Of a stretch of 64,000 nt of DNA, positions 1 through 11,099 are shown piece by piece. The notes beneath the pieces are model-generated. The model saw only the letters and a program-made list of their open reading frames with translations. It did not search any database and was not told the DNA's origin. Location of the stretch: contig NC_061114.1 of assembly GCF_002878395.1 (NCBI RefSeq), forward strand, positions 146,102,160 through 146,166,159, given 5' to 3'. Made by a program: the position numbers and the translations under genes. How positions within the stretch are numbered: the stretch's first letter is position 1; every line of letters begins with the position of its first letter. Source of the DNA: Capsicum annuum. Lineage: Eukaryota; Streptophyta; Magnoliopsida; Solanales; Solanaceae.

Positions 1-1190
1 CTTAATGATCTTATGGATAAGGGTTTTATTTGTCCTAGTATATCCCTATGGGGTGCATCAGTATTATTTTTGCATGAGAAATATGGTTTCCTTCGGATAT
101 GCATTGACTATAGGCAATTAAATAAAGTAACGGTCAAGAACAAGTTTACTTTTCTAAGGATAGATGACTTGTTTGATTTGTTACAAGGTGCCAAGTTTTT
201 TTTTCAAGATAGATCTTCAGTTTGTGTATCATCATCTTAAGATTAGAGAGGAGGATATCCATAATATGGCTTTTCGAACTCGGTATGGGCACTTTTAGTT
301 CTTTGTTATGTCATTTGGTTAGACTAATGCCTCGATGGGATTTGTGGATTTAATGAACAGAGTTTTCAGGTAGTTTTGGGATCTCCTTGTCACTGTGTTC
401 ATTGATGACATCCTTGTGTATTCTAAGAGTGAGGTGCATCATGCTAATTACCTCCGTGTGGTGTTGAAGACCTTGAAGGAATAATAGTTGTATGCCAAGT
501 CTCAAAGTATGAGTTTTGGTTGAACGTTGTAACTTTTCTTTGTAATATTATTTCTAATGAGGGGTCTTGGTGGATCATCAAAAGGTGGTTGTTGTCTAAA
601 TATGGCGTATACCCACAACTCTAACCAAAATTTGGAGTTTCTTAGGTTTGGTTGGGTATTATAGATAAGTTTGTGGAGAGTTTTTCTTTTATATCTGCCC
701 CATTGACTAAGTTGACTCAGAAGAAAAAAAAGTTTTCTTACTCGAAAGCTTGTGAAGGTAGTTTCAGAAATCTTAAGGATAAAGCTAACTTTGGCTCTGA
801 TTTTAACATTGCCTAAAGGTAATGAGTTGTAGTTTATTGTGATATGTCTAAGGTAGGACTTTGTTATGTCTTAATGCAGCATGGGAAGGTGATTGCCTAT
901 GTTTCCAGGTAGTTGAAGGAGCATGAGAGAAATTATCCTACTTATGATTTGGAGCTTTTAGCGGTGATTTTTGTATTGAAAACTTGGTGGTATTATTTTT
1001 ATAGAGTGCATGTGAACATTTTTTCAGATCATAAGAGTCTAGAGTATGTGTTCACTTAGATGGAGCTAAATCTCAGGAAAATAGATGGTTGGAGCTTTTC
1101 AAAGACTATGATATGAGTCCTTACTACCACCTAGGTAAAGCTAACATGGTTGCTGATGCTCTTAGCAGGTTATCCATGGGGAGTTTGGCT
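1..1190 (+). pseudogene. Ty3/gypsy pol remnant: reverse transcriptase and RNase H (Y family)
   Basis: This would have been the reverse transcriptase and RNase H part of a gypsy polyprotein, which copies element RNA into DNA in virus-like particles. The first 75 codons of the fragment read as RT fingers/palm, with [16 protein letters not shown] and [10 protein letters not shown]. The catalytic FIDDILVYS box is visible at about 398-424 in a shifted frame. RNase H follows at about 820-1190, with a D in DMSKVGL, an E in YPTYDLELL and a D in FSDHKSLEYVF. In-frame stops (for example at 238, 297 and 372) and several frameshifts make it non-functional. The fragment is cut by the window start, so gag, protease and 5' LTR are not seen. 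It runs into the integrase piece that follows. Gypsy identity is confident; the Y-family link rests on the downstream spacer. Confidence 0.85.
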
Positions 1191-1192
1191 AT

Positions 1193-1845
1193 GTGGAAAA
1201 GAAAAAGTGGGAATTGGTGAAGGATATACACCGCTTGACTAATCTTGGAGTCTATCTTCTAGACTCCGATGATAGTGGTATGATGGTTCAGGAAGTGGTT
1301 CGGTTATCTCTTGGAGTAGAGATCAAGGATAAACAAAAGATAGATCCTATCTTGATAAAGAGTGATGTAGTTACGCAAAATGTAATGGTATTTGAGATCA
1401 TTGATGATGGTACTTTGTGTTACCAAGGGAGGTTTTGTGTTCCTAATGTGGATGGTTTGCATGAAAGGGTATTGGCTGAGGCACATTAATCGTGCTATGT
1501 TATTCATCCTAGTTTGTCTAAAATGTATCATGTTACCAAAGAGGGGTATTGGTGGAATTGTATGAAGAAGGATGTGACAAACTTTGTATCCAAGTGATGG
1601 AGTAACAATAAGTAAATGTTGACCACAAAAGGCCTGGTGGGTTTTATCAAGAAATTAAGTTGCCCGAAAGGAAATGGGAGGTAATCAATATGAATTTCGT
1701 TAATGGTCTTCCTCGGTCTCAGAATAAATTTGATTCAATTCGGGTCATCCTGGATAGGATGGCAAAGTCTTCTCACTTCTTACCAGTAAGGACTAAATTT
1801 TTGGTGGAGGACGATGTGAGGTTGTATCTCCATGTGAGGTTGTAT
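1193..1845 (+). pseudogene. Ty3/gypsy pol remnant: spacer, HHCC finger and integrase N-terminal half
   Basis: This continues the same pol. A 98-codon open stretch (1193-1489) is the linker after RNase H, with LTNLGVYLLDSDD and YQGRFCVPNVDGL. The HHCC finger follows at about 1495-1610 (VIHPSLSKMYH), but the CxxC half is ruined by stops. Integrase core begins at about 1660 with NMNFVNGLPRSQ, carrying N where the first catalytic D is expected, then DRMAKSSHFLPVRT. It stops abruptly at about 1845, where the leader of a different element begins. Roughly 0.5 kb of integrase, including the second D and the E, is absent. The linker resembles the piece at 44044, so I place it in the Y family. Confidence 0.8.
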
Positions 1846-1847
1846 CT

Positions 1848-2024
1848 GAAAGCCGCATTGAGTAGAGTCTTATGCATGGGTATGAAGAGCACCACATTTA
1901 TGGACAATAGGCTATAAAATTTCATAGGAAAGTTTCCCTTCTTTTAGTGTTCATGTCGTGCGAAAGAGAATGATATTGTATTTAAACTCTCTTTCCAACA
2001 CACCCTTCATTCCATTTATTGACA
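1848..2024 (+). other. Leader (5' untranslated region) of element 2
   Basis: This stretch aligns by eye with the leader of the minus-strand D element at 58887-59091. The shared order is a GAGTAG block, TTATGCATGGGT, a CACCACA block, ATGGACAATAGGCTA and TTTCATAGGAAA, then a pyrimidine-rich stretch before the gag start. The match begins immediately after the integrase remnant of the previous element. The primer-binding site and 5' LTR that should precede it are missing, so a deletion or recombination junction lies at about 1845. Confidence 0.65.
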
Positions 2025-2561
2025 ATGCCTCCCAAAAGAAATAGCAGAAGAAGAAATAGGGATCAGCCCGCACCACCGCCTATTCAAGAAGATCCCCTAA
2101 ATGAGCATGTCTCCCACGCCGAATTCATGGCTGATTTCACTACCTTAGCTCATTACGTAACTGCTCAGAACAACCAGCGAGATTCTGCCCCTGTCAATCT
2201 AGTGGCCAATGCAGCTGTAGTTAAGATTTGGTATTTCTCTTAGATGAATCCCCCTCTGTTTTTGAGATCCAATTCAAAAGAGGATCCGTAGGAGTTCCTC
2301 GATATGACTCAGAAGGTGACAAATATTTTGGGTATCACTTCAACTGAGAGTGCAGAGTTGGTTGTATACCAATTGCAGGATATAGCTCATACGTTGTTTA
2401 AGCAGTTGAAGGAGGACCAAGGTGTGGATGTAGGGACTATGTAGTGGGAAGAGTTTTCCACATCTTTCCTAGACAGTTTCTTTCCATTAGATGTTTAGGA
2501 AAGCTAAGGTTCAGGAGTTCATTCATTTGAAGCAAGGTAATATGAGTGTGAAGGAGTACTA
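2025..2561 (+). pseudogene. Element 2 gag, N-terminal part
   Basis: Gag forms the virus-like particle. The start is the ATG at 2025 (MPPKRNSRRRNRDQ), matching the gag start of the sister element at 58886. The first 70 codons are open. The frame then hits stops but remains recognisable (MNPPLFLRSNSKEDP, a block ending SFFPLD). It is cut at about 2561, inside the conserved SVKEY segment, where the LINE begins. The missing continuation (KFT-LARYTP) resumes at about 7502. There is no long intact frame. Confidence 0.75.
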
Positions 2562-2605
2562 AGCATAATGCTGACAAGGAGTCACACACTTAAATCATTA
2601 TCAAA

Positions 2606-3321
2606 ATGAACGCTTTAATTTGGAACATTAGATCTGTCAATACACAGAAAGCATTCACAAGATTGATTACAATGCATAGAAGATCTCATTTTAGCTTAAT
2701 TGGTTTAATGGAACCTTTTCAGGAGAGTCAAGGTATAGAGCAATATAAAAAGAGATTAGGAATACAACATACAATAATGAATTGCTTAGGAAAGATATGT
2801 GCCTTCATGGATAGTTTTATTGAATTTAGCATTATCAGGGATGAAGAGCAGCTAATTACTCTTAAGTTGGAGAATCAGAATAAGGGGATAGAAGTATTAG
2901 TCATACTTGTGTTCGCAAAATGTAGTCAAAATAAAAGGATAATATTGTGGGAATCATTATAGATGTCCAATACTATGAAACACCCAGGGTTAGTAGAAGA
3001 TAACTTTAATGTAATTAGAAATAAGGAGGAAAAGTTGGTGGATTACCTATCACAGTGGATAAGACTAATGATTTTAATAATTATATCAACATGTGTAATC
3101 AGGAGGAATGTGATTTAAAAGGAAGTAAATTCACATGGCTGAATGGAAGAATAGATGCAGATTGTATATTTAAGAGGCTGGATAGGGTGCTGATTAATGA
3201 CAAATTGCAGGATATGTTTCCAATTATGGAATTGGAAAATCTAGTCAAAAGGGGATCTGATCAATTCCCTATATTATTGCATTTTAGCAGATCAATGGAG
3301 CAACTAATCAGGCCTTTCTGA
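2606..3321 (+). pseudogene. LINE endonuclease (APE-type) remnant
   Basis: The endonuclease would nick genomic DNA to prime target-site reverse transcription. The start MNALIWNIRSVNT matches the N-terminal WN.RG block of plant LINEs. A degraded GDFN-like motif (EDNFNVI) is at about 2996-3016. After a frame change, an 88-codon stretch (3055-3321) holds GSKFTWLNGRIDADCIFKRL, RLDRVL and SDQFPIL. In SDQFPIL the usual catalytic H of SDH has become Q. Stops at 2960 and 3319 and at least one frameshift break it. It lies at the 5' end of the LINE, directly after the junction with gag; no separate ORF1 is seen. Confidence 0.8.
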
Positions 3322-5260
3322 TTTATTGATTTTTGGCTAAAGGAAGATTCACACATGGATATTATTAAGAAGAATCGGTCTACTGAATATGAAGGAAATC
3401 CCTTTATCAAATTTCACTAAAAACTTAAGAAAACTAGGGCTACATTGAATAAATGGAGTAAGTAAACTTTTGGAAATATTTTCCTAGAGATTACTACTTT
3501 GGAAGAGGTAATTAAGGTCAAGGAACAACAGTTTGAGCAGGAACCATCGGGTTTTGTTATAACCAAGTTGTCATAATCAGAAGCAAAATTGGCTATGTAG
3601 CTGGGAAAAAAAAGACTATTGGAGGCAGAAAGCAGGTTTTAAGTAGTTTAAAGATAGAGAAAAGAACACTAAATTTTTCCATACTGTAGTCAAAGGAAGA
3701 AGAGCCAAGCTAAGAATACAAAGAATTCAAGATTCATAGGGGCACTGGTTAGATAATTAGGAAAATACAGCTGAGGTAGTAGAGGTTTTCTTTCAAAAAT
3801 AATTTTAGAAATAAGAGTATCTAGGAGATTTTTTGAAGTTAGACGAGCTACCAAGGACAATAACAGATTCCCAGAATGAGGAGTTAAAGAAAATACTAAC
3901 AATGGAAGAAGTACATAATGTAGTCATAGGTTTGAATAGGAATAGGGCAGGAGGTTTAGATGGAATGACTGGGGCATTCTACCAAGATGCATGGACTATT
4001 ATCTCATAAGACTTATATTACAGGGTAACATTTTTTTCTATGGTTTTGATCTTCGAAGATTTATCACTCATACAAATTTGGTCTTATTGCCAAAGAAGCT
4101 AGTAGTAAGTACTTTCTTAGATTTTAGACCTCTATCCCTTAGTAAGTTTTTGAACAAAAAATTTCAGCAATTATTCATGAAAGGATTAAGCATATTTTTC
4201 CTCTTATTGTCTCTAAAGAATAAGCTGGTTTTGTTCAAGGAAGAAGTATAGCTGAAAATATTTTGGTGGTTTAGGAGATAGTGTCTGAAATCAGGAAAAG
4301 GGGTAAACATCCAAACATAATAATGAAGCTTGATATGATGAAAGCATATGATAGAGTAGAATGGTTGTTCTTGACCAAAGTATTGAGAAGAATTAGTTTT
4401 GGTAAACATTTGATTGATATTGTATTTAGACTTCTGGCAAATTATTTGTACTCCATTTTGCTAAATGGACAACCAAAAGATTTCTTCAAATCCACTATAG
4501 GTCTTAAATAAGGTGACCCTTATTCACCTATAATTTTTATCATTGCAGAAGAGGTTTTATCAAGAAGTTTGAAGAAACTTATGATTAAAAAGGAATTCAG
4601 ACTCTTTGGGATACCTAAAGGAAGCCCTAAAATTAACCACCTAGATTTTGCAGATGATATGATCATTTTATGTAAGCCAGACCTACGTACCTTATAGATG
4701 GTGATAGATACTCTTGAGGGGTGTGAATGTGTTTCAGGATAAAAATTCATAGAGAGGAAAGTGCCATATATCTTCATGATAATATGTCTAATGGTGTAAT
4801 AGTGATGGCAGAAGTTCCAATAGGTATTTTGAGGAAACAACTCCCTTTCAATTACCTAGGGTTTCCTATATTTTACATGAGAAAGAAGAAGGTGTACTAG
4901 CAGTACATTATGAACAAAATAAATTCCAAATTACAAGCATGGAAGGGGAAGTTGTTGTCTTATGGTGGTAGAGCAGTCCTTATTAAACATGTCTTACAAA
5001 GCATTCCAATTCATTGCCTATCAGTAATGAATACCCCCAAGAATGTTCTAAACACTATCCAAAAGACTTTTGCCAAATTCTTTTGGAGTAGTACTATTAA
5101 AGGTAGCGAAAGATATTGGGTTTCTTGGTCAACAATGTGTCTACCAGAAGTTGAAGGGGGACTTGATTTTAGAAGAATTCAGGATGTTTCAATAACCCTC
5201 TTCTATAAACTGTTGTGGAATTTACAATCAAAAAGACAATATAGAGTGAATACATGATTA
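3322..5260 (+). pseudogene. LINE reverse transcriptase remnant
   Basis: This is the polymerase of the LINE, broken into several frames. Recognisable blocks in order are GLNRNRAGGLDGMTGAFYQ (about 3931-3987), FRPLSLSKFLNKK (about 4122-4160), IIMKLDMMKAYDRVEWLFL (about 4318-4374), a GLK-stop-GDPYSP block (about 4498-4530) and the catalytic FADDMIILC (4646-4672). The post-RT region MNKINSKLQAWKGKLLSYGG starts at 4910 and stays open for 115 codons. The stop in the conserved GLKQGDP block and many frameshifts rule out activity. The FADD box itself is intact. Confidence 0.85.
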
Positions 5261-6040
5261 ATAAGTATTGCTAAAAATTACATTCTAAGATAGTTATGTA
5301 AAAGTGGGCAGGGAATCTCTGGTGTGGAAAAATATGTTGCAAGTTAGAGATATAATTGGTCATCTCATTATATGGCACATCAGGAGGGGAGATTCTCATA
5401 TATGGTTTGATAACTGGAGTGGTCTGGGAGATATGTACTAATTGTAGAGGAAAGTAAGGAGTGGGATAATAATTATCAATGTGTTAGTAATTTAATGACT
5501 AATGGGAATTAGAATGTGGAGGTTCTAATGAGTATGTTTCCTGATGATATAGTAGAGCATATAATTTGTAAAGTAAAGGTAGGTGAGCTACATAATCAAT
5601 AGGATAAGCTAGTATGGAGCTTGAAAGCAAAAGGAAATTTCACAGTTAGGTCTGCATGGCAATATATTAGGAAGAGGGGTGACTCTAATAAATTCTATAA
5701 GCATCTATGGATAAAAAGGATACCTTTCAAGCTAGTATTATTTATGTGGAGAATGTGGAATGGAAGGATTTCAATAGATGATATAGTGAGAACTTGGGGG
5801 ATTCATGGTCCTTTCAAGTGCCGGTGTTGTCAAAATCCAGCACAAGAGACCATCTCATATGTGCTATTGAGATCACTTTTAGCTAACGGGACATGGTCCT
5901 ATTTCTCTTATTTTATAGGAATAAACATACAAGGAAGCAGTATGAGGGAGACAATTTATGTTTGGTGGAATGCTCAAGTAAAACAAAAGGAGAAAGCTTA
6001 TTTCAGAGAAATACCAACAATCATAATGTGTGAAATATGA
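5261..6040 (+). pseudogene. LINE C-terminal zinc-binding (zf-RVT) region
   Basis: The segment 5621-6040 is open for 139 codons. It matches the plant zf-RVT region that follows LINE and LINE-derived reverse transcriptases: GNFTVRSAWQYI, LWIKRIPFKLVLFMWR, and then the cysteine cluster CRCCQNPAQETISYVLL. The usual histidine of the SHLF block is Y. The stretch 5261-5620 is a decayed linker with stops, including SLVWKNMLQVRDII-like text. The role in known LINEs is nucleic-acid binding; here it is only a relic. Confidence 0.75.
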
Positions 6041-6239
6041 AAAAAGAGGAATGCAAAGAAGCATAAAGGCAAAGATATAGGATGTTACTAAAAGTGAGGA
6101 AACCAGCACTAGAGTTTACAATGGATTGGACAAAAGTTTTGACTCAACTCAGTCAATTGAGACCTAGAGTTACAACTAAGGTTATGTTATGGGAATTGCC
6201 AGAGTAGGGTTAGTATAAATACAATATAGAAGGAGTCTT

Positions 6240-6590
6240 AAAATGGAATCCAGAAAGCAGTTCATGGGCATTTTTAAGGGATGAAAAAGGGGTTAAAATG
6301 CATACAGAAGGATCGGTAATGGAGGATACAAATAATATGGTAGCATAAGCTGAAGCAATAATGGAAGAAGTTACTAACTATTGTCAATCAAGGGGAGATA
6401 AAGTTATCATTCAAATAGACTCAATGGCAATGCAGAGATTCTTAAGTCAAGAATGCGATGCACTATGAAAGATAGTAGATATAATAAATAGAATAAGGAG
6501 TTTGTTACAAGTTAAGAAAGTACAAATAAAGCATATACTAAGGGAAGGCAACCAACTTGCAGATTACTTAGCTAATTTAGCATTTTAGTA
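6240..6590 (+). pseudogene. LINE RNase H remnant
   Basis: An RNase H-like domain lies at the C-terminus of the LINE polyprotein. It shows KWNPESSSWAFLRDEKGVK, an EGSVMED block (E where the first catalytic D is expected), VIIQIDSMAMQRFL with the conserved D, and HILREGNQLADYLANLAF at the end. Two adjacent stops (about 6586-6591) mark the end of the polyprotein. Internal stops at about 6347 and 6468 break it. A C-terminal RNase H is a lineage marker of some plant L1 elements. Confidence 0.8.
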
Positions 6591-6591
6591 G

Positions 6592-7501
6592 TAGAGGTTC
6601 ATATTTACATCTTTCAGTCAGTTACCAATATTAGGTAGGAAGATCCTTAACAGTGATAAAAAACAATGACGATATCTTAGTCTAATATTAGTAAAAGAAT
6701 AAGGGGATTGGGAAGGCTATAGCATGGTTTTTCACATTTAGCATATCTACAACCATCAAGGAGTTCAAAAAAAAAGTGAAAAAGGTAAGCTGCCTATTTA
6801 GAACAACTATCAAAAAAGAAAGTTTAGTGGATCAGGTGTCACCAAGTCAGAAAATATTCATGCAATTGAGATACTTATTCCTCTTCAACTATCTTTGGGT
6901 CCGAACATCCCAACATCTCTATCCCTATTTAAGCTACATATGGAGAAGAAGTAAATATTAAGAAGAAGTACATAAGTCAAGATGTAAGCTCAAAAATGCA
7001 AGGGACATACTTGAAGAAAGAAATAAGGGTTAGAAGACGAGACCCATCGGAGTAGCACCAAAAAGCACTGGCCACATACTGAAGGTTTAACCTGAAAAAA
7101 TGAGTAAAAAGAAACCAAATAGGAGTTTTAGTGAAGATAAGCTATGCAAAAAAATAAGAAACTTACTTATGAAAGTTGGAAGTTGTATCTTGGAGAAATA
7201 AGGAAATAGTGTTTATCACCCACAACTAGAGAAGAAAAAAATGAAGATTAATAAAGATATCCATGGTGGAGGAGGCAGAGAAAGAGTGAGCTCAACTCTA
7301 TAGATGATTTTGGAAATCCTACTCATTTTATATAAGTGTTTTGGATCGGGTCGGCTCTTTAGGCCGATCCATTTGTTTTGTAGTAAGGTCAAGTGTTATT
7401 TGGATTATTTATTTATTTGTTGTTAGACTAGTAAGATGGATTAATCATTATGATTTAAATTGATATTATAAATAAAATCACAAATTAGACAAAATAAATT
7501 G
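6592..7501 (+). other. LINE 3' region, no coding signal
   Basis: About 900 bases follow the RNase H stops. The region is AT-rich, with an inverted pair GGATCGGGTCGGCTC / GGCCGATCC at 7343-7371 that could form a small hairpin. No reading frame resembles a known domain. It ends in an AT-rich stretch (about 7440-7497) just before the gag sequence resumes. Confidence 0.6.
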
Positions 7502-8130
7502 CTTAAGTTTACTTAGTTGGCGAGGTATACTCCTACCATGGTGGTAGATAATATGTCTAGAATGAGTAAGTTCATGTCTAGTGTAGCTGATAGTATGGTC
7601 AAAAAGTATAGGACCACCATATTGATTAAGGAGATGGACTTACCTAGACTTATGGTTAATGCTCAGTAGATTGAGAAAGATAAGCATAAAGAGAGAGAGA
7701 GAGAGAACAAAATGGTCTAAAAAGGAAGTTTCAATTTTTCTCGACTAAGGTCAGAAGGTGGTAATTATTGTTAGTTCCATCAAAAATCCTCATCCCTAGC
7801 TCTATCTATAGCCAGTGCTCTAGTGCCTAAGTTCACATAAGACAGTTAAGATAAAGCACTAGGCTCTAAGTCCTAGGGCAGTGTGAACTGTGGCCGTACT
7901 AATCTGCTTTGTCAAAAGTGTGGTAGGTATTACTAAGGTGAGTTTAAAGTGGGTCTTGATGGTTGTTTTGGATTTGGAAAGACTTGCCATAGTGTCAAGG
8001 ATTGTCTAGGATGGTCAGCAAGTCAGTCCAATCTTTTTCAAATCCATTAGGTCACCCAACTTTGCAGGGTGCTACTTCCAGTGCAACCAGTAAGCAGTGT
8101 CAGAATAGGTTAATACACTCTAGGCTCGGC
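7502..8130 (+). pseudogene. Element 2 gag, C-terminal part with zinc knuckle
   Basis: This is the continuation of the gag split by the LINE. It opens with ARYTPTMVVDNMSRMSKF and VKKYRTTILIKEMDLPRL, the usual Tekay/Del gag C-terminus. The nucleocapsid knuckle at about 7955-8005 reads CFGFGKTCHSVKDC, where F replaces the second cysteine. A GA-repeat (GAGAGAGAGAG) lies at 7691-7705. Several stops are present. Joined in order with 2025-2561 it accounts for a whole gag. Confidence 0.75.
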
Positions 8131-8690
8131 TCGATCAGGAGTGTTATCTATATGTAGTTTCTAGTATATTGCAAGTCTTTCATCTTTATGTGTATGTTTT
8201 ACTTGACCCCAGATCTTCACTTTCTTTTGTGACTCCATACATAGAAGTAGACTTTGGTGTCACTCCCAAAACTTTAGCAGAACCTTCTCAGTGTGTACTC
8301 TAGTAGGTTTGTCTATTGTAGCTAGGTGGGTATACAAGAACTGCCTGGTTATAGTATCTCAGAAAATTACCTTAGTTGATCTTGTGAAGTTAGAGATGAT
8401 GAATTTGTATGTCATTCTTGACATAGATTGGCTCCACATATGTTATGCCTCAGTTGATTGCAAATATAGAGTTGTTCAATTTTAGTTTTCGAATAAATCA
8501 GTTATTAAATAGAGGGGTAGTGCTTCTTTGTTTAGGGGTCAGTTTGTTTCATATCTCTGAGAAAGAAAGATAATATCTACAAGGTGTGTTTACCATCTTG
8601 TATGAGTCAAAGACTTTAGTTTCGAGACTTAACACTTTGAGTCAATTTTAGTAGTGTGGGAATTTCCAGATGTGTTCCCTGAATTTCTTC
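8131..8690 (+). pseudogene. Element 2 aspartic protease remnant
   Basis: This is the retropepsin that would cut the polyprotein. The active-site region reads LDPRSSLSFVTPY at about 8198-8238, with R replacing the catalytic-loop G. An open stretch at 8291-8485 contains YVILDIDWLHICYASVDC, the conserved second half seen in Tekay/Del elements. The linker to RT continues to about 8690 (FPDVFPEFLH...). Stops and the lost glycine indicate no activity. Confidence 0.7.
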
Positions 8691-9560
8691 ACAGAGTTCC
8701 TCTAGAAAGGGAAATAGACTTCAAAATAGATCTTTTTCTAGAAACCTAACCTATCTCTATCCCACCCTAAAGAATGGCTCTAGCTGAGCGTAAGGAGTTG
8801 AAAGAGCATTTAAAAGATCTCTTCGATATGGGTTTCATCAAGCCCAATGTTTCCCCATGGGGCCCTCTAGTCTTGTTCGTTTGTAAGAAAGACGGTTATC
8901 TTAGAATGTGTATTAACTACTGTCAGTTGAAAAAATTCACAATAAAATATAATTATCCACTCCCGAGAGTTGATGACATGTTCGACCAACTTTAGGGTGC
9001 CAACTATTTCTCTAAGATAGACCTAAGGTCCAGCTATCCTCAACTTAGAGTCAGAGAATGTGACATTCTAAAGATAGCTTTCCAAACATAGTATGGTCAC
9101 TATGAATTCTTAGTTTTGTCTTTTGGACTAACGAATTCCCTTCCATCTTTCATGGACTTGATGAATAGGGTATTCAAGCTGTAAGTGGACATTTTCATCA
9201 TAGTCTTCATTGATTATATCCATGTATATTCTCGTAGTGAGAATGATCATGTAGACCCACTAAGAATTGTGATACAAACCCTTTGATCTCATCAGTTTTT
9301 TACCAAATTTATTAAGTGCAAATTTTGTCTAAGATCAGTAGTTTTCCATGGCCATATTATTTCCGGTGATCGTATTAGAGTTAAAGTAATGAGAAATTAG
9401 CCCAGACCTATCTCTTCATCAAATATTAGGAGTTTCTTAGGTTTAGCTCTCTATAATAAATAATTTATTGAAGGGTTTTTTTCTATTATGTCTCCCATGC
9501 CTCGATTGACTCAGAAGAAAGTCAATTCTTAGTGGTCAGATTATTGCAAAAAGAGTTTAC
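8691..9560 (+). pseudogene. Element 2 reverse transcriptase remnant
   Basis: RT fingers and palm are readable: [20 protein letters not shown], a [19 protein letters not shown] block and VDDMFDQL (open 8774-8995), then [15 protein letters not shown] after a stop. The catalytic box at about 9206-9230 reads FIDYIHVYS, so the second active-site aspartate is Y. The thumb/connection continues with ISSSNIRSFLGL and MPRLTQKKVNS. At least five stops are present. The missing aspartate alone would abolish polymerase activity. Confidence 0.8.
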
Positions 9561-10060
9561 AAGAGTTAGAGACTTGACTCACTTTCGATCCAGTGTTACC
9601 ATTGCTAGATGGTTCAGATGGATTTGTAGTTTATTGTGATGCCTCCAGAGTTGGTCTTGGTTGTGTTTATGTAAAGTAGTTAGTTCATAGCCTATGCCTC
9701 TAGACATCTTAAAACCCATTAGAAAAATTATCCTACCGATGATCTTGAGTTGGAATTTGTTGTTTTCTCCTTAAAAATTTGGAAACACTATTTTTATGGG
9801 GTTAATGTTGATGTGTTCACTGACTACAAGAGCTTACAGTACGTGTTCATGTAGAATGATCTGAATCTTGATCAGAGATGGTGGATTGAGTTGTTGAAAG
9901 ATTATGATATAAATATGTTATGTCATTCGGGCAAGGCCAATGTAGTGGCAGATGCCCTTAGCAGGTTGTTTATGGGTAGTGTTGCTCATGTTGATGAGGA
10001 TAAGAAGACATTAGTCAGTGAGGTTTATTCAGCTAATTAAAGATCAGAACTGGTCAGCTG
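9561..10060 (+). pseudogene. Element 2 RNase H remnant
   Basis: The three acidic blocks are recognisable. [15 protein letters not shown] has the first D, the [10 protein letters not shown] block has the E, and [11 protein letters not shown] has the third acidic residue, with Y for the usual H. It closes with the Tekay/Del signature GKANVVADALSRLFMGSV (about 9928-9984). Stops are scattered. It passes directly into the linker before integrase. Confidence 0.75.
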
Positions 10061-11099
10061 AAGGTAGTTTTTGGGTCCAAAATTAGTCAGAATCTTCATT
10101 GGTTGCCAAAATGAAAGAAAAGCAAGATCGGGATCCTAGTTTTGTTAAGCTAAAGGAGATTTTTAGAGATCAGAAGGTCGAGGTCTTCTGCCTTGGGGGA
10201 GATCTATGCTACATTGTCAGGGGAGATTATGTGTTTCTTTTGTTGATGATTTGAGGCAAAATATACATGCAAAAGCACATGGTGCGCGATACTCTATCCA
10301 TCAAGGAGCCACTAATATATACCATGACTTATGGGAAATCTATTGGTAGAGTGGTATGAAGAGGGATAGTGCAGAGTTTATGGCTATGTGTATGAATTTT
10401 CAACAGGTCAAGGTTGAGCACCAAAGGTCTAGTGATACATTATAGGATTTTTGTATCCCTACTTGGAAGTGGGAAGTGCTGAACGTGGACTTTGTAACAG
10501 GGTTGCCTCGCTTACGTTGTTAGCATGATTTTTCGAATGAATGACCAAATCATCTCATTTCCTACCAATTCATACTTCTTACTTAGGTGAGGATTATACT
10601 AGGATTTACATTAGGGAGCTGGGTAAGTTTCATGGGATTCCATTTTTTATCATTTCAAATAGAGGTACTCACTGTACCTCTCAGTTTTAGAAGGCTTTTC
10701 AGAAGATTCTTGGCTTCTAAGTTTATCTCAGTACCACTTTTCATCTTTAGATAGATAGTCAGGCAGAAAGGACTATCAATACCTTAGAGGACATGTTGAG
10801 GACATGTATTATTGACTTTAAAGGTAGTTGGGATGACCACTTACCTTTGATTAAGTTTTTTTATAATAACAGTTATCACTCCAATATTCAGAGGCTCCAT
10901 TTAAGGCTCTCTATGGAAAGATATGTGGACCTCTTATCAGTTTGTTTAAAGTAGGTGACGTTGAAGTGATAGGGCTAGATTCCATATTTAAGGTGATGAA
11001 GAAGGTTAAGTTGATTTGGGAGAGGTTGAAGACAACCCAAAGCGGTCTGAAATCTTATAAAGGCATAAGGAGAAGGCGTCTTGAGTTTAAGTTAGTTAC
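10061..11099 (+). pseudogene. Element 2 integrase (HHCC finger and core) remnant
   Basis: The linker QDRDPSFVKLKE leads into the finger at about 10278-10410: H in HGARYSIHQGAT and in IYHDLWEIYW, then CMNFQQVKVEHQ, where F replaces the second cysteine. Core blocks are NVDFVTGLPR (first D, about 10484) and ISNRGTHCTSQF (about 10650), where N replaces the second catalytic D. Downstream text matches the GSWDDHLPLI block. Stops and frameshifts are frequent. It joins the open C-terminal segment at 11100. Confidence 0.75.

Larger units (their letters stand above)
2562..7501 (+). mobile_element. L1-like LINE inserted in element 2 gag
   Basis: This is a non-LTR retrotransposon of about 4.9 kb in the same orientation as its host element. 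It carries, in order, an apurinic-type endonuclease, reverse transcriptase, a zf-RVT zinc-binding region, a C-terminal RNase H and an AT-rich 3' region. That order fits plant L1 lineages that acquired an RNase H. The borders are inferred from the host gag, which breaks after GAGTACT and resumes at CTTAAGTTTAC. I see no convincing target-site duplication and no clean poly(A); the 3' end is AT-rich (AAATAAAATCAC and onward). All domains contain stops, so it is dead. Confidence 0.85.

Noticed and set aside
4164..4409. Minus-strand frames opposite the LINE and pol regions (also 4520-4840, 37410-37778 and 30428-30625)
   Set aside because: They are antisense shadows of recognisable reverse transcriptase or integrase remnants.
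7343..7371. Hairpin near the LINE 3' end read as a terminator
   Set aside because: It is short and isolated in a plant element; bacterial-type terminators are not expected, so I mention it only as a possible LINE 3' structure.
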